Positions 1-10,151 of a stretch of 64,000 bases of DNA are shown here, one piece after another. This DNA comes from an uncultured Chlorobiaceae bacterium (GTDB lineage: Bacteria; Bacteroidota; Chlorobiia; Chlorobiales; Chlorobiaceae): contig CAIJPS010000020.1 of assembly GCA_903822595.1 (NCBI GenBank), positions 19,271 through 83,270 of the forward strand, given 5' to 3'. A program made the translations under genes and the position numbers. Below the pieces are notes generated by a model. It saw only the letters and a program-made list of their open reading frames with translations, was not told where the DNA came from and made no database searches. Each line of letters opens with the position of its first letter. The first letter of the stretch is position 1.

Positions 1-108
1 GGATGTTGCAGACAATCTTTTTTTCGAACCGGGCATCAACTCAAACCAATACGGTAAAATTTATTATTTTGGGTGCAGTTTAACTCCTACCATAACAGAT
101 ACAATCTT

Positions 109-1491
109 ATGAGCAGCAAAAAAGAATTACTCTGGCAGAGCCGATTTTCATTACCCTTTGACCGCGATGCACTCTTGTTTTCTTCGTCGGTTCATGTTGA
201 CAAGAAGCTCTATCGCGAGGATATTCAGGGTTCTATTGCTCATGTTACCATGCTTGCTGAAGAGCATATTGTCAGTGTTGAGGATGCCGCCCAAATTATT
301 GCAGGACTCAGGGAAATTGAAGTTGAACTTTCTGATGGCGCTCTTGTTCCCCACTGGGAGGATGAGGATATTCATACGGTCATTGAGAACAGGCTGAAAG
401 AGAAGATAGGAGGTGTTGCCGGTAAACTGCACTCCGGCAGGAGTCGTAACGATCAGGTTGCGACCGACACCCGTCTCTATATGCGCAGTCAGATTGCCGA
501 GTTGCAGCAGGCTCTTGGAGTTCTTTTAAGGGTTCTTGTTGAAAAAGCAGAGTGCTACCACGAAACGATTATTTTCGGTTACACACATCTCCAGCGTGCC
601 CAGCCGATTTCCGCAGGCCACTACTATCTGGCTTATTTCAACATGTTCAGTCGCGACCGTCAGCGTCTGCAGGATCTCATGAAAAGGGTGAATATCTCAC
701 CTCTCGGAGCCGCAGCTTTTGCGGGTAGCACTCTGCCGCTCAATGTGGAAAGAACAGCGGTGCTGCTTGGTTTTGACGATCTTTTTTCAAACAGTATTGA
801 TGCCGTCAGTGATCGTGACATTGTCATAGAGTTCATCTCCGACTGTTCCATGATTATGATGCATCTGTCGCGGTTTGCTGAGGATCTGATTCTCTGGAGC
901 TCCTATGAGTTTGGCTATCTTGAGATCAGCGATGCCTTTGCAACGGGGTCATCAATCATGCCGCAGAAGAAAAATGCCGATATTGCTGAGCTGGTAAGGG
1001 GTAAAACGGGGAGGGTGTATGGCAATCTTATGGCTATGCTTACCATTATGAAGGGGCTTCCACTCTCTTATAACCGAGATATGCAGGAAGACAAACAACC
1101 GCTTTTTGACAGTGCAGAAACAACAATCGGAAGTGTTTCCATATTTGCCAAATTGCTTGAACATACCAAACTGAAAGAGGAAAAGCTTGCGAAATTGACG
1201 GCTGAAGATCTCAGCCTTGCAACAGAGATTGCTGAATATCTTGTGCGTAAACAGGTTCCTTTCCGCGATGCTCACCGCATTACCGGTAAAATTGTTACCT
1301 GGAGCATCGCCTCTGATGTTAACCTGCCGAATATCCCTGTAGAAAAGTTAAGGGAGTTTTGTGAAGCTATAGGTTCGGATATCTATGATTGCCTCAAAGC
1401 GGACGTGAGTGTGAACTCAAAAAAGACACATGGGAGCTGCTCATTTGACTCCGTTGCTCTCCAGATCGAGAAGGCCAGAAAAGAGCTTTAA
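109..1491 (+). CDS. argH: argininosuccinate lyase
   Basis: Last step of arginine biosynthesis: cleaves argininosuccinate to arginine and fumarate, as a cytosolic homotetramer. The 460-residue product has the usual family length. The fumarase/aspartase superfamily signature is clear ([10 protein letters not shown] followed by [13 protein letters not shown]), as are the substrate-loop motifs [13 protein letters not shown] and [14 protein letters not shown] [13 protein letters not shown] chose the ATG at 109 (MSSKKELLW) over an in-frame GTG at 73 because it gives the normal N-terminus; neither has a strong ribosome binding site. It converges on the S41 protease gene downstream with a 4-base overlap at the stop codons. 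Nothing recognisable lies in the 108 bases upstream. Confidence 0.97.
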   Translation: MSSKKELLWQSRFSLPFDRDALLFSSSVHVDKKLYREDIQGSIAHVTMLAEEHIVSVEDAAQIIAGLREIEVELSDGALVPHWEDEDIHTVIENRLKEKIGGVAGKLHSGRSRNDQVATDTRLYMRSQIAELQQALGVLLRVLVEKAECYHETIIFGYTHLQRAQPISAGHYYLAYFNMFSRDRQRLQDLMKRVNISPLGAAAFAGSTLPLNVERTAVLLGFDDLFSNSIDAVSDRDIVIEFISDCSMIMMHLSRFAEDLILWSSYEFGYLEISDAFATGSSIMPQKKNADIAELVRGKTGRVYGNLMAMLTIMKGLPLSYNRDMQEDKQPLFDSAETTIGSVSIFAKLLEHTKLKEEKLAKLTAEDLSLATEIAEYLVRKQVPFRDAHRITGKIVTWSIASDVNLPNIPVEKLREFCEAIGSDIYDCLKADVSVNSKKTHGSCSFDSVALQIEKARKEL

Positions 1492-3548
1492 TGCGATAAT
1501 GGCAAGGTTGATGCAGGCGGTTGACCTGCTTCAATCTCTGCCAGATCGGCCACAACTGCCACTGACTGGCTCAGTACGGCGTCCTTGTTCAGCTCTTGGG
1601 TGGTATCCGGTTCCTTAATCCACTGCCGCTCGATCTGTTTTATTGTTTCTGTTTCCGATTTGACGGTGGAATCCAAAAGTGATACAGCCTTCTTTTTACG
1701 AATTTGGTCAAGGGTATCAATATCATGCAGATAGTTCTGGTAAAGAGAGTTTTTTGATGACCGTTCCTGAAATTTTTGACGGAGCAGATTCACTTTTTCA
1801 GGGCTGATATCTGCAGTCGGCTTATACAATGCTGGCGAGATGGTGCTCCATGGTAGACTGCTGGTGTAGGTATCCTCGCCAATTCTTGCCATGTCGATCA
1901 TGGAGGGCATGACTATATCAGGTTCTACCCCTTTATGCTGGGTGCTACCCCCAGAAATCCGGTAAAATTTTGCGATGGTCAACTTAATCTCTCCAAGCTC
2001 AGGCTGCTTTTCAACATAAGAAGCTGGTCTTGAAAGTTTGATGAGACTTTGAACAGTTCCCTTCCCGAATGTCCTCTCACCGATGATGATTCCTCGACTG
2101 TAATCCTGGATGGCCGCAGCAAAAATTTCAGAAGCTGAGGCGCTGTAACGGTTGACGAGCACGGCAAGTGGTCCACTATATTGTAACCGGCTGTCTTCAT
2201 CCTTGAGTACCGCTTTTCCGCCTGCTGAGTTGCTGATCTGAACGACGGGTCCGCTTGGAATAAAAAGTCCGGTAACGTTGACAGACTCTTCAAGCGAACC
2301 GCCACCATTATCGCGAAGGTCAATAATGATGCCGTCGACATGCTCGGCGTTCAGTTCATTGAGAATGTGGGCTACATCACGGCTTGTGCTGTTATAATTG
2401 CCTGTATTCTGTTGCTCACCTTCGAAATCAAGGTAAAATGATGGTATGGTAATCACACCAATTTTTTTATCGTTTTGCTGGATAATGCTTTTCTTTGCCG
2501 CCTGTTCCTGCAAGTTTACCTTGTCTCGTATGAGTTCGACTATTTTTTCCGGTCCCCGTCCACCCTGACTGGACGGGAGGATTTTCAGGCGAACAACGGT
2601 ACCCTTCTTTCCCCGGATCAGCTTTACCACATCATTGATTCTCCAACCTGATACATCAACGATATTGACAACTTTTCCCTGACCGACACCCACAATTCTG
2701 TCACCTTTTTTCAGTGTATTGCTTTTGAATGCCGGCCCTCCAGGGATAAGCTCATTTACAACCGTATACTCTCCTTCTGTCTGTAGTTTTGCGCCGATTC
2801 CCTCAAGTGAACGACTCATGTCGATCTGAAAGTTTTGATATTCGTCTGGCGAGAAATAGCTTGTGTGGGGATCGAAGGAGGTTGTCAGGGCATAGGTATA
2901 AGCTTGAAAAGCATCATCCGGTTTCTGGCGGTTCAAAAGGTTCAGTCTGCTGGTAAAGCTTTTTGCAAGGGCTACACGAATAGTTTTGTTGTTTTCTTTG
3001 GAATACTTAAGGTTGAGCCACTGGTATTTCAGTTCTTTTCTCCACAAATCTGTAAGTTGACGCTGGTTGGCAGGCCAAGGATCACTTTTGCGATCAAGAT
3101 CAAGGGTTTCTGGTGTTGAAAAGTTAAGGTGCACGGTATCGGCCGCAGCCCTCATATACCGCATTTTCTCTCTGGCCCGTTTAAGAAAGAGGTTATAGAT
3201 TTCAAATCCGGCATTTGCTTTGCCAGCAAGAAATTCGTCATCAAGCTTGTTGCCGTATATTTTACTGAGCTGTTCAATATCGCTTGCCAGAAAATAGCTT
3301 TTGCTTCCGTCAAGGTTGTCGATATAACGGTGAAATATCTGCTGCGAAAGCGAGTCATTAACCGAGACTTTTCTGTAATGGTTCTGTAACAGGTATTGGC
3401 TGATATAGTTGCCAGCCTCCCTTTCTGCAATGGTCGGTTTCAGGGCACCCACAGCTCGAGCCGAAGCTGTTCCTTTGGTATTTCCGCCAAAAACAGGAGT
3501 AACACTTCCAAGTGCAACCACAAAGAGAAGCAGATTTTTTCTCAGCAT
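1488..3548 (-). CDS. tail-specific S41 protease with PDZ domain (copy 1)
   Basis: Periplasmic carboxy-terminal processing protease of the Prc/Tsp type, 686 residues. A signal peptide ([21 protein letters not shown]) is followed by an N-terminal helical Tsp region, a PDZ domain near residues 230-330 ([25 protein letters not shown]) and the S41 catalytic core. The Ser/Lys dyad is seen in [14 protein letters not shown] and [14 protein letters not shown]-terminal DUF3340-like tail follows. It is closely similar over its full length to the gene at 4420-6486, so the two are a duplication, separated by a methyltransferase gene and tatA. The family degrades or trims misfolded or tagged envelope proteins; the particular substrate cannot be read from the sequence. 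Confidence 0.93.
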   Translation of the reverse strand: MLRKNLLLFVVALGSVTPVFGGNTKGTASARAVGALKPTIAEREAGNYISQYLLQNHYRKVSVNDSLSQQIFHRYIDNLDGSKSYFLASDIEQLSKIYGNKLDDEFLAGKANAGFEIYNLFLKRAREKMRYMRAAADTVHLNFSTPETLDLDRKSDPWPANQRQLTDLWRKELKYQWLNLKYSKENNKTIRVALAKSFTSRLNLLNRQKPDDAFQAYTYALTTSFDPHTSYFSPDEYQNFQIDMSRSLEGIGAKLQTEGEYTVVNELIPGGPAFKSNTLKKGDRIVGVGQGKVVNIVDVSGWRINDVVKLIRGKKGTVVRLKILPSSQGGRGPEKIVELIRDKVNLQEQAAKKSIIQQNDKKIGVITIPSFYLDFEGEQQNTGNYNSTSRDVAHILNELNAEHVDGIIIDLRDNGGGSLEESVNVTGLFIPSGPVVQISNSAGGKAVLKDEDSRLQYSGPLAVLVNRYSASASEIFAAAIQDYSRGIIIGERTFGKGTVQSLIKLSRPASYVEKQPELGEIKLTIAKFYRISGGSTQHKGVEPDIVMPSMIDMARIGEDTYTSSLPWSTISPALYKPTADISPEKVNLLRQKFQERSSKNSLYQNYLHDIDTLDQIRKKKAVSLLDSTVKSETETIKQIERQWIKEPDTTQELNKDAVLSQSVAVVADLAEIEAGQPPASTLPLSH

Positions 3549-3566
3549 TGTTAATTTCTGATGATC

Positions 3567-4085
3567 TTATGAGTAAACCCAGACTGAGGCTGGTGGTATA
3601 TTTTTCATGACAAACCGCTTTCTTACTTGACTCCGGAAGTTTACTTCACCAAGAGGATTGTTGAGCCCATACGTGTACATAACGCACCACTTGAGCAAAC
3701 CTCCGCTGTAGAGTGTGTTTATGATGGGAATAAATGCCGATTTAAACGGGTTGTTTATGAGGGGAATTGACAGCACCAGTCCGAACCGCTCATCAACTTT
3801 TTTTAACTGCTCCAGCGCACATGAATTGACCGTTTTCAGATGGGGATAATTTTGCCGAAGCAAGGCACAAAACTCCTGATCGATTTCAACCAATAATGGG
3901 TTCAAGCTCGATATATGCTTTGTGATTGCTCCGGTACCTGCACCTATCTCAATAACTGAAGTCTGATCCAACTCTTTAATTGACTTAAAGATAGCTTTCG
4001 CTAAAAATTCTGAAGAGGGTATAACCGAACCAATACTCTGCGGATTTTTTAAATATTTTTTAAGAAACAGTATCTCTTTATGCAT
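3567..4085 (-). CDS. class I SAM-dependent methyltransferase (phospholipid N-methyltransferase-like)
   Basis: A 172-residue methyltransferase with the SAM-binding motif VIEIGAGTGAITKHI near residue 45. The N-terminus (FLKKYLKNPQSIGSVIPSSEFLAKAIF) is typical of the small rRNA-dimethylase-like family annotated as phospholipid N-methyltransferases. I chose the ATG at 4085 rather than an upstream ATG, because the longer form would overlap tatA and add about 34 lysine/arginine-rich residues with no family counterpart. It sits 16 bases after tatA on the same strand, so the two are probably co-transcribed. Substrate unknown: membrane lipid and RNA are both possible. Confidence 0.72.
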   Translation of the reverse strand: MHKEILFLKKYLKNPQSIGSVIPSSEFLAKAIFKSIKELDQTSVIEIGAGTGAITKHISSLNPLLVEIDQEFCALLRQNYPHLKTVNSCALEQLKKVDERFGLVLSIPLINNPFKSAFIPIINTLYSGGLLKWCVMYTYGLNNPLGEVNFRSQVRKRFVMKNIPPASVWVYS

Positions 4086-4101
4086 GTATTTGCCCGATGT
4101 T

Positions 4102-4323
4102 TTATGTTTTCTTATTATCCTTGGCCGAGACATCTTCGTCATTTTTTGATGCCACGGTTTCAACAGCCTTATTGAATTCATTTTCAAGATCAGCCTGTGC
4201 TTTTTTGAACTCCCTCATTCCTTTCCCGAGTCCCCTGGCCAATTCAGGCAGTTTTGATGGACCAAAAAATAACAGCACGACAAACAGAATAAGCAATAGC
4301 TCCTGACCACCCAGTCCAAACAT
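4102..4323 (-). CDS. tatA: Sec-independent (twin-arginine) translocase subunit TatA
   Basis: A 73-residue TatA/E protein that oligomerises in the inner membrane to form the passage for folded Tat substrates. It has the classic layout: a short N-terminal transmembrane helix ([19 protein letters not shown]), the FGP hinge, an amphipathic helix ([17 protein letters not shown]) and a charged tail. A strong Shine-Dalgarno sequence (GAGGAGG) lies just upstream of the ATG. It stands between two duplicated S41 proteases, with tatB and tatC not in view. Confidence 0.93.
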   Translation of the reverse strand: MFGLGGQELLLILFVVLLFFGPSKLPELARGLGKGMREFKKAQADLENEFNKAVETVASKNDEDVSAKDNKKT

Positions 4324-4419
4324 TGAAGCTCCTCCTCAAAATTTATAGTTATCAATACAATCCTTATCAACACCCTTTCCCATTCATACGCATACCGCTT
4401 GATTTTCTTTCAATAAGGC

Positions 4420-6486
4420 TTAGTTCAACGAAGGCAAAGTTCGTACAATTGTTTGTCTTTGAATGGCTTTCAGATCGGCCAGGTCAGCAACGACTGCTGC
4501 TGACTGGTTGAGTAACACATCTTTGTTCTGGCTTTTAGTCGAATCCTGATCCTGAATCCACTGCCCCTCAATCTGTTTTATCCTCTCTATTTCAGATTTA
4601 AATGCAGAATCCTGAAGTGATACCGCCTTTTTTTTACGAATCTGGTTGAGGATATTCAGATCATGCAGATAGGCCTGGTAATAACGGTTCTTTTTTGACC
4701 GTTCCTGCTGCTTTTGGCGGAGAAGTCCGATATCTGCCGGGGTGACTTCTGCTGTCGGACGATAAAATGCGCGAGATATCGTGCTCCATGGCAGACTGCT
4801 GCTATAAGTATCTTCTCCTACAATAGAGGTATCAATCATCGAAGGCATGACAATGTCGGGGATGACCCCTTTATGCTGTGTGCTTCCTCCGGAAATCCGG
4901 TAAAATTTTGCGATGGTGAGCTTAATCTGGCCAAGCTCAGGCTGTTTTCCAAAAAAATTAAAGGGTCTTGACAGTTTTATGAGGCTTTGAACAGTTCCTT
5001 TGCCAAACGTTCTCTCGCCAATGATTACACCGCGGCCATAATCCTGTATCGCGGCGGCAAAAATTTCTGATGCTGATGCGCTGTAACGGTTGACCAGCAC
5101 TGCAAGTGGTCCGCTATACAGTACCCTGCGATCTTCATCCCTGAGTACCATTTTGCCTCCTGTTGAATTGCTGATTTGAACGACAGGTCCGTTTGGAATA
5201 AAAAGTCCGGTAACGTTGACAGACTCTTCAAGCGAACCGCCACCATTGTCACGAAGGTCAATGACAATGCCATCAACATGTTCAGTATTGAGTTCATTCA
5301 GAATACGGGTTACGTCACGGCTTGTGCTGTTGTAGTTGCCGGTATTTTGTTGCTGGCCTTCAAAATCAAGGTAAAATGACGGGATAGTAATCACACCAAT
5401 TTTTTCACCATTCTGCTGGATAATACTTTTCTTTGCAGCCTGTTCCTGCAAGTCGACCTTATCTCGCATAAGCATGACTATTTTTGCCGGGCCGCGCCCA
5501 CTCTGGCTTGCCGGGAAAATTTTCAGGCGAACAATGGTGCCTTTTTTGCCCCGGATCAGTTTTACCACATCATTGATTCTCCAGCCTGAAACATCCAAAA
5601 TATCAGCATTCCGTCCCTGACCAACGCCTACAATTTTATCCCCTTTTTTCAAAAGATTGCTTTTAAATGCTGGTCCTCCAGCAATAACCTCATTCACGAC
5701 GGTATACTCACTTTCGGTTTGCAGTTTAGCTCCGATTCCTTCAAGAGAGCGGCTCATGTCTATTTGAAAGTTTTCATACTCGTCTGGAGAGAAATAGCTG
5801 GTATGGGGATCAAACGAGGTTGTCAAGGCATAGATATAGGTTTGGAAAGCATCTTCCGACTTCTGGCGGTTCAAAATGTTCAAACGGTTTGTGAAGCTTT
5901 TTGCAAGTTTTTCTCGAATGGTACTGTTATTCTCCCCGGAATATTTAAGGTTGAGCCACTGGTATTTCAGCTCTTTTTTCCACATTTCAGTAAGTTGACG
6001 TCTGTCTGCAGGCCAAGGGTCCGCCTTTCGGTCAAGGTCAAGGGTTTCTGGTACTGAAAAGTTGAAGCGTACGGTATCGGCGGTTGCCTTCATATACCGC
6101 ATTTTTTCTTTGGCCCGTTTAAGAAAAAAGTTATAGACACCAAATCCAGCATTTGATTTTCCAGCAAGAAATTCATCATCAATACGGTTTCCGTAAACAT
6201 GCCGAAGGCTTTCGACCTCGCTTGCTACAAAATAGCTTTTACTGCCGTCAAGATTGTCAATATAGCGATTGAGTATCTGCTGAGAAAGAGAGTCATTGAC
6301 CGATACCTTTCTATAGTGGTTCTGCAGAAGATATTGACTGATATATTTACCAGCCTCATCCTGTGCCGCAGTCGGCCTGAGAGTAACGACGGTTATGGCT
6401 GGATCGGAAGTCCCGGCATTTATTGTAAATACCGGCACAGTACTTCCCAATGCAACAATCATGAGAAGCAGATTTTTTCTAAGCAT
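4420..6486 (-). CDS. tail-specific S41 protease with PDZ domain (copy 2)
   Basis: A 688-residue paralogue of the protease at 1488-3548 with the same order of parts: signal peptide ([15 protein letters not shown]), Tsp N-terminal region, PDZ domain ([15 protein letters not shown]), S41 core with Ser in [14 protein letters not shown] and Lys in [12 protein letters not shown], and a long Lys/Gln-rich C-terminal tail ending in a hydrophobic stretch. The two copies agree in most positions and differ mainly in the region after the signal peptide and in the C-terminal 150 residues. Expected to act in the periplasm. Transcription runs toward tatA with a 96-base gap. Confidence 0.93.
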   Translation of the reverse strand: MLRKNLLLMIVALGSTVPVFTINAGTSDPAITVVTLRPTAAQDEAGKYISQYLLQNHYRKVSVNDSLSQQILNRYIDNLDGSKSYFVASEVESLRHVYGNRIDDEFLAGKSNAGFGVYNFFLKRAKEKMRYMKATADTVRFNFSVPETLDLDRKADPWPADRRQLTEMWKKELKYQWLNLKYSGENNSTIREKLAKSFTNRLNILNRQKSEDAFQTYIYALTTSFDPHTSYFSPDEYENFQIDMSRSLEGIGAKLQTESEYTVVNEVIAGGPAFKSNLLKKGDKIVGVGQGRNADILDVSGWRINDVVKLIRGKKGTIVRLKIFPASQSGRGPAKIVMLMRDKVDLQEQAAKKSIIQQNGEKIGVITIPSFYLDFEGQQQNTGNYNSTSRDVTRILNELNTEHVDGIVIDLRDNGGGSLEESVNVTGLFIPNGPVVQISNSTGGKMVLRDEDRRVLYSGPLAVLVNRYSASASEIFAAAIQDYGRGVIIGERTFGKGTVQSLIKLSRPFNFFGKQPELGQIKLTIAKFYRISGGSTQHKGVIPDIVMPSMIDTSIVGEDTYSSSLPWSTISRAFYRPTAEVTPADIGLLRQKQQERSKKNRYYQAYLHDLNILNQIRKKKAVSLQDSAFKSEIERIKQIEGQWIQDQDSTKSQNKDVLLNQSAAVVADLADLKAIQRQTIVRTLPSLN

Positions 6487-6642
6487 TGTTGTGCGTGATG
6501 ATTCAGATGTTTAACGGCAGCAGTGAAGCTGTACTTGAATAAGAAAGCAAATATACATATATTGCGAGGCATTTGGCAACGCCTTTAATAAACAGAGTTT
6601 TGATGAAAAACTGACGCGAATAATAACAATAAAAAGCTTTCA

Positions 6643-7617
6643 ATGGAAAAGAAAAAAATCAGTTATAAAGAACTCGGACTGTGTAACAGCCGGGAGCTTT
6701 TCAGTAAAGCCGTGACAGGCGGTTACGCAATTCCGGCGTACAACTTTAATAATCTTGAGCAGATGCAGGCAATCATTCTCGCCTGTGTGGAAACCAAGTC
6801 TCCTGTTATCCTGCAGGTTTCAAAAGGAGCCAGAAGCTATGCAAACGAAACACTGCTTCGCTACCTTGCCCAGGGAGCTGTCGCCTACGCAGCAGAACTT
6901 GGCTCACCAATACCAATTGTCCTTCATCTTGATCACGGAGACAGCTTTGAACTCTGCAAGGACTGTATCGATTCCGGATTCTCTTCTGTGATGATTGATG
7001 GTTCACACCTTTCCTATGAAGAGAACATCGAATTGACAAAAAAAGTTGTTGACTATGCTCACCAGTTTGATGTCACCGTTGAGGGTGAACTTGGTGTGCT
7101 GGCAGGTATTGAAGACGAGGTTTCGGCTGCCCACCATACCTACACCCAACCGGAAGAGGTCGAGGATTTTGTTGCAAAAACCGGTGTAGACAGTCTTGCT
7201 ATTTCCATCGGTACTTCACACGGTGCTTTCAAGTTTAAACCGGGTGAAGATCCAAAAATTCGCCTCGATATCCTGACCGAAATTGAAAATCGTATTCCGG
7301 GATTTCCTATCGTGTTGCATGGATCTTCTTCAGTTCCTCAGGAACTGGTAAAGACCATCAATGAGCATGGTGGAAAACTGAAGGATGCAATCGGCATCAG
7401 CGAAGATCAGCTTCGTCTTGCGGCCAAGTCAGCGGTATGTAAAATTAATATCGACTCTGATGGACGGCTTGCCATGACTGCCGCCATCCGCAAGGTGCTT
7501 GATGAAAAACCTGAAGAGTTTGATCCAAGAAAATATCTTGGACCGGCCCGTGATGCTCTCAAGAAACTCTATGTACACAAGATCATCAACGTTCTTGGCT
7601 CTGACGGGAAGGCATAA
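6643..7617 (+). CDS. fba: class II fructose-bisphosphate aldolase
   Basis: Zinc-dependent aldolase that interconverts fructose-1,6-bisphosphate with glyceraldehyde-3-phosphate and dihydroxyacetone phosphate. In a reverse-TCA autotroph it serves gluconeogenesis. The 324-residue product shows the metal-binding motif HLDHGDSFE, then VEGELGVLAG, the second histidine region SIGTSHGAFKF, and LHGSSSVPQE near the C-terminus. It is a single-gene unit with its own 156-base upstream gap and a strong terminator 16 bases after the stop codon. Confidence 0.96.
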   Translation: MEKKKISYKELGLCNSRELFSKAVTGGYAIPAYNFNNLEQMQAIILACVETKSPVILQVSKGARSYANETLLRYLAQGAVAYAAELGSPIPIVLHLDHGDSFELCKDCIDSGFSSVMIDGSHLSYEENIELTKKVVDYAHQFDVTVEGELGVLAGIEDEVSAAHHTYTQPEEVEDFVAKTGVDSLAISIGTSHGAFKFKPGEDPKIRLDILTEIENRIPGFPIVLHGSSSVPQELVKTINEHGGKLKDAIGISEDQLRLAAKSAVCKINIDSDGRLAMTAAIRKVLDEKPEEFDPRKYLGPARDALKKLYVHKIINVLGSDGKA

Positions 7618-7633
7618 CTGGTTTCAGTGCAAT

Positions 7634-7663
7634 AAAAAAAGGCGTCTATAGGCGCCTTTTTTT
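7634..7663. terminator. bidirectional intrinsic terminator between fba and the M20 hydrolase gene
   Basis: The arms AAAAAAAGGCG (7634-7644) and CGCCTTTTTTT (7653-7663) pair perfectly around an 8-base loop. The A-run and T-run on opposite sides make it usable from both strands, which fits its position between the convergent fba and amidohydrolase genes. Confidence 0.88.
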
Positions 7664-7704
7664 ATGATAAGTCACGGGGATTGTACAGGATCGGAAGCAG
7701 TTTC

Positions 7705-8922
7705 TCATGCAAACTGAAGGAGTCGTAATGCTGAATAGGCAAGCAATCCACTTCCAATTTCAAGAGCACGTTCTTCAGGGTTGAAGGTTGGCGAGTGCAG
7801 GGTATTACCTTTTTCCTGTTGCAGGTTGCCTGTTCCAATTTGCCAGAAAGTGCCGGGACGCTCCTGCAGATAGTAGGCAAAATCCTCCGCTGTCATGATC
7901 GGTTCACTCTCAAGCACATTCTCCGTACCGAGATATTCGCCGCAGATAATCTCTGCTTTTTCAGTAACAGCAAGGTCGTTGAAAAGAACCGGATAACCTT
8001 TCCTGATTTCCACTTTACCCTCAACACCAAGTCCCTGGGAAACATGGTCGACCGTCTGGCGCAACCTCTCCTGAACTGCACAGCGCACAGCCTCGTTCAT
8101 GGTTCTCATTGTACCGGACATGGTCACCTGCATCGGAATGACATTGGGCGCATTGCCGCCATGAATGGATGCTATCGAAACAACTGCAGGTTCATGAGGA
8201 GGAACAACCCGGCTGACAAGATGCTGAACCGCTGTAATGATATGGGCTGCAGCCAGAACAGGATCGGCAGCCTTGTGTGGCGCAGAGGCATGACCTCCCT
8301 GCCCTGTCACGGTGAAATACAGTTCATCTGTAGCCGCCATAAAGCTCCCTTTGCAGAGGGCAACTTTCCCGGTTTCAACATTGGGAAAGCAGTGCTGACC
8401 GATAATTATTGAGGGATTGAATTGTTTGAAAAGACCAGCATCAAGAAAAGGTTTTGCTCCACCAGGGGCTTTTTCTTCGGCTGGCTGAAAAACAAGAAGC
8501 ACATCTCCTTCGAGCTCATCTTTCATGTCGGAAAGAATTTTGGCCGCACCGAGAAGCATTGCTGTATGCATGTCATGCCCACATGCGTGCATTTTACCGG
8601 ACTCAAGGGAACAGAATCCATGCGAATTTTCTTCGTTAAGGGGGAGTGCATCAATATCTGCCCTTAAAGCCACAACCATGCCTTTGCCCGACTTCCGTTC
8701 GCCACGGATCAAGGCGATCACACCGGTTTCAAGCAAGGGAGGTTCCGGTGTAATGCCAAGACGAAGAAGGTAGTCTGTTATCAGGGCTGTGGTTCTTACC
8801 TCTTCATAAGAGAGTTCAGGATGGAGATGGATATCCCTGCGCAAAGCAACGATCTCCGGAAACAGCTCTGCAGCACGCTCTTGCATTCGCCCGGCAAGTC
8901 CGGGAGAGTGTTCATTTGTCAT
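7705..8922 (-). CDS. M20 family metal-dependent amidohydrolase (hippurate/N-acyl-amino-acid hydrolase type)
   Basis: A 405-residue peptidase M20D-like amidohydrolase that removes acyl groups from N-acyl amino acids or similar amides. Typical motifs are LRRDIHLHPELSYEE at the N-terminus, LRADIDALPLNEENS, the metal ligand segment MHACGHDMHTAMLLGAA, QPAEEKAPGGA with the catalytic glutamate, and the dimerisation-domain stretch GQGGHASAPHKAADP. No signal peptide, so cytosolic. Exact substrate not deducible. It converges on fba. Confidence 0.9.
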   Translation of the reverse strand: MTNEHSPGLAGRMQERAAELFPEIVALRRDIHLHPELSYEEVRTTALITDYLLRLGITPEPPLLETGVIALIRGERKSGKGMVVALRADIDALPLNEENSHGFCSLESGKMHACGHDMHTAMLLGAAKILSDMKDELEGDVLLVFQPAEEKAPGGAKPFLDAGLFKQFNPSIIIGQHCFPNVETGKVALCKGSFMAATDELYFTVTGQGGHASAPHKAADPVLAAAHIITAVQHLVSRVVPPHEPAVVSIASIHGGNAPNVIPMQVTMSGTMRTMNEAVRCAVQERLRQTVDHVSQGLGVEGKVEIRKGYPVLFNDLAVTEKAEIICGEYLGTENVLESEPIMTAEDFAYYLQERPGTFWQIGTGNLQQEKGNTLHSPTFNPEERALEIGSGLLAYSALRLLQFA

Positions 8923-9033
8923 ACATCACGTTGATTTAATAAAATAATAACTTATGATCATAAATCGTGTTGCGCTCTGGAATGGATTACCCTCAGGCAA
9001 GTCAGTTAACCGCACATCTGTCTGCTAAAATAG

Positions 9034-9726
9034 CTACATATCCATGAAATGGATAAATTCAAGAGCCTTCTCTCTCATGTCATCATCTTTTTCTTTGAAG
9101 AACGGAGATGTGTAGCGAATGGCGTAACCATATTTTTCGAGATTTTTTACCAGACGAAAGAGGTCATGTGTCTGAAGCCTGAAGGTGATAACCATACTTT
9201 CACTCTCTGGAGGTGCGGGGTAGATGCCGAAACTCAGAACAGTTGCATCGTTTTTCTCAAGTGCGGCAATAACCTCGGAGAGTTTCAGGTCAAACGATGG
9301 TACATCCAGTTCAAGGGTCACAGCTTCTTCGCCTAAATGGAAAAGAGCGGCGATACGCTCAAGAAGAATCACTTTTTCGATAACGCCGATATACTTCCCC
9401 TCCTCATCCCAAACTGGAATATGTGATGCGGAAAAAGTGCCTATCCTTGAGAAAATGTCGAATAGATGCTCATCCAGTCCAATACTTTCAGCTTTTTCAA
9501 GATTAAGTTCACTCAGGCGCACTCCCTTTGTTTTTTTTGACTGCTCCAGGAGCAATAAGAGATCCATAAGAGTCACCATTGCCGAGATTTTCCCATCATG
9601 CAGTAACGGTGCACACTCAAACCCTCCTTTTTGCATGAAGGCAAGGGCCTCTACAACCAAAGCGTCATCACCAAAAACCGGGTAGGTTGCATCAAGACCA
9701 CTCTTTATGCATTCATTTAACAGCAT
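9034..9726 (-). CDS. CBS-domain protein
   Basis: A 230-residue cytosolic protein with two CBS motifs in the first 125 residues (DDALVVEALAFMQKGGFECAPLL and IGTFSASHIPVWDEEGKYIGVIEK), a fold that commonly senses adenine nucleotides. The C-terminal 90 residues (VPSFDLKLSEVIAALEKNDATVLSFG onward) resemble an ACT-like regulatory segment. The start overlaps the end of rpiB by 10 bases, so the two are translationally linked. Function not assigned. Confidence 0.8.
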   Translation of the reverse strand: MLLNECIKSGLDATYPVFGDDALVVEALAFMQKGGFECAPLLHDGKISAMVTLMDLLLLLEQSKKTKGVRLSELNLEKAESIGLDEHLFDIFSRIGTFSASHIPVWDEEGKYIGVIEKVILLERIAALFHLGEEAVTLELDVPSFDLKLSEVIAALEKNDATVLSFGIYPAPPESESMVITFRLQTHDLFRLVKNLEKYGYAIRYTSPFFKEKDDDMREKALEFIHFMDM

Positions 9727-10151
9727 GGCTCGATTTTATTGACTCTTCGCTGGTGTCTGCCCCCTTCAAAATCGGTGGAAAACCAGTTGTGAAGACTTTT
9801 TTCAATAGTTGCCTTATCGGTAAAGCGGGCAGAGAAACAGATAATATTCGCATTATTATGCTGACGGGCAAGTGTTGCGAATTCCGGGTTGCAGGCAACT
9901 GCCGCACGGATCCCCTTTACTTTATTTGCAGAGATAGAAACTCCAATACCGGTACCACATAACAGTATTCCGGAATCGTAAAGCCCTCCAGCTACAGCCT
10001 CGGCAACTTTGCGGGCATAATCGGGATAATCCACCGACTCTTCATTGAACGGCCCCATGTCGTTGAATTCATAACCACGGTGTTCAAGCCAGTCAAGAAC
10101 AGTTTTTTTGAATTCAAAGCCTGCATGATCGCTTCCAACTGCAATTTTCAT
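9717..10151 (-). CDS. rpiB: ribose-5-phosphate isomerase B
   Basis: Interconverts ribose-5-phosphate and ribulose-5-phosphate, supplying pentose phosphates for nucleotides. The 144-residue length matches the RpiB/LacAB family. Visible motifs are [15 protein letters not shown] at the N-terminus, [16 protein letters not shown], and the catalytic cysteine with anion hole in [15 protein letters not shown]. It sits in a minus-strand run behind ppk, with start and stop overlapping by 4 bases. Confidence 0.95.
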   Translation of the reverse strand: MKIAVGSDHAGFEFKKTVLDWLEHRGYEFNDMGPFNEESVDYPDYARKVAEAVAGGLYDSGILLCGTGIGVSISANKVKGIRAAVACNPEFATLARQHNNANIICFSARFTDKATIEKSLHNWFSTDFEGGRHQRRVNKIEPCC

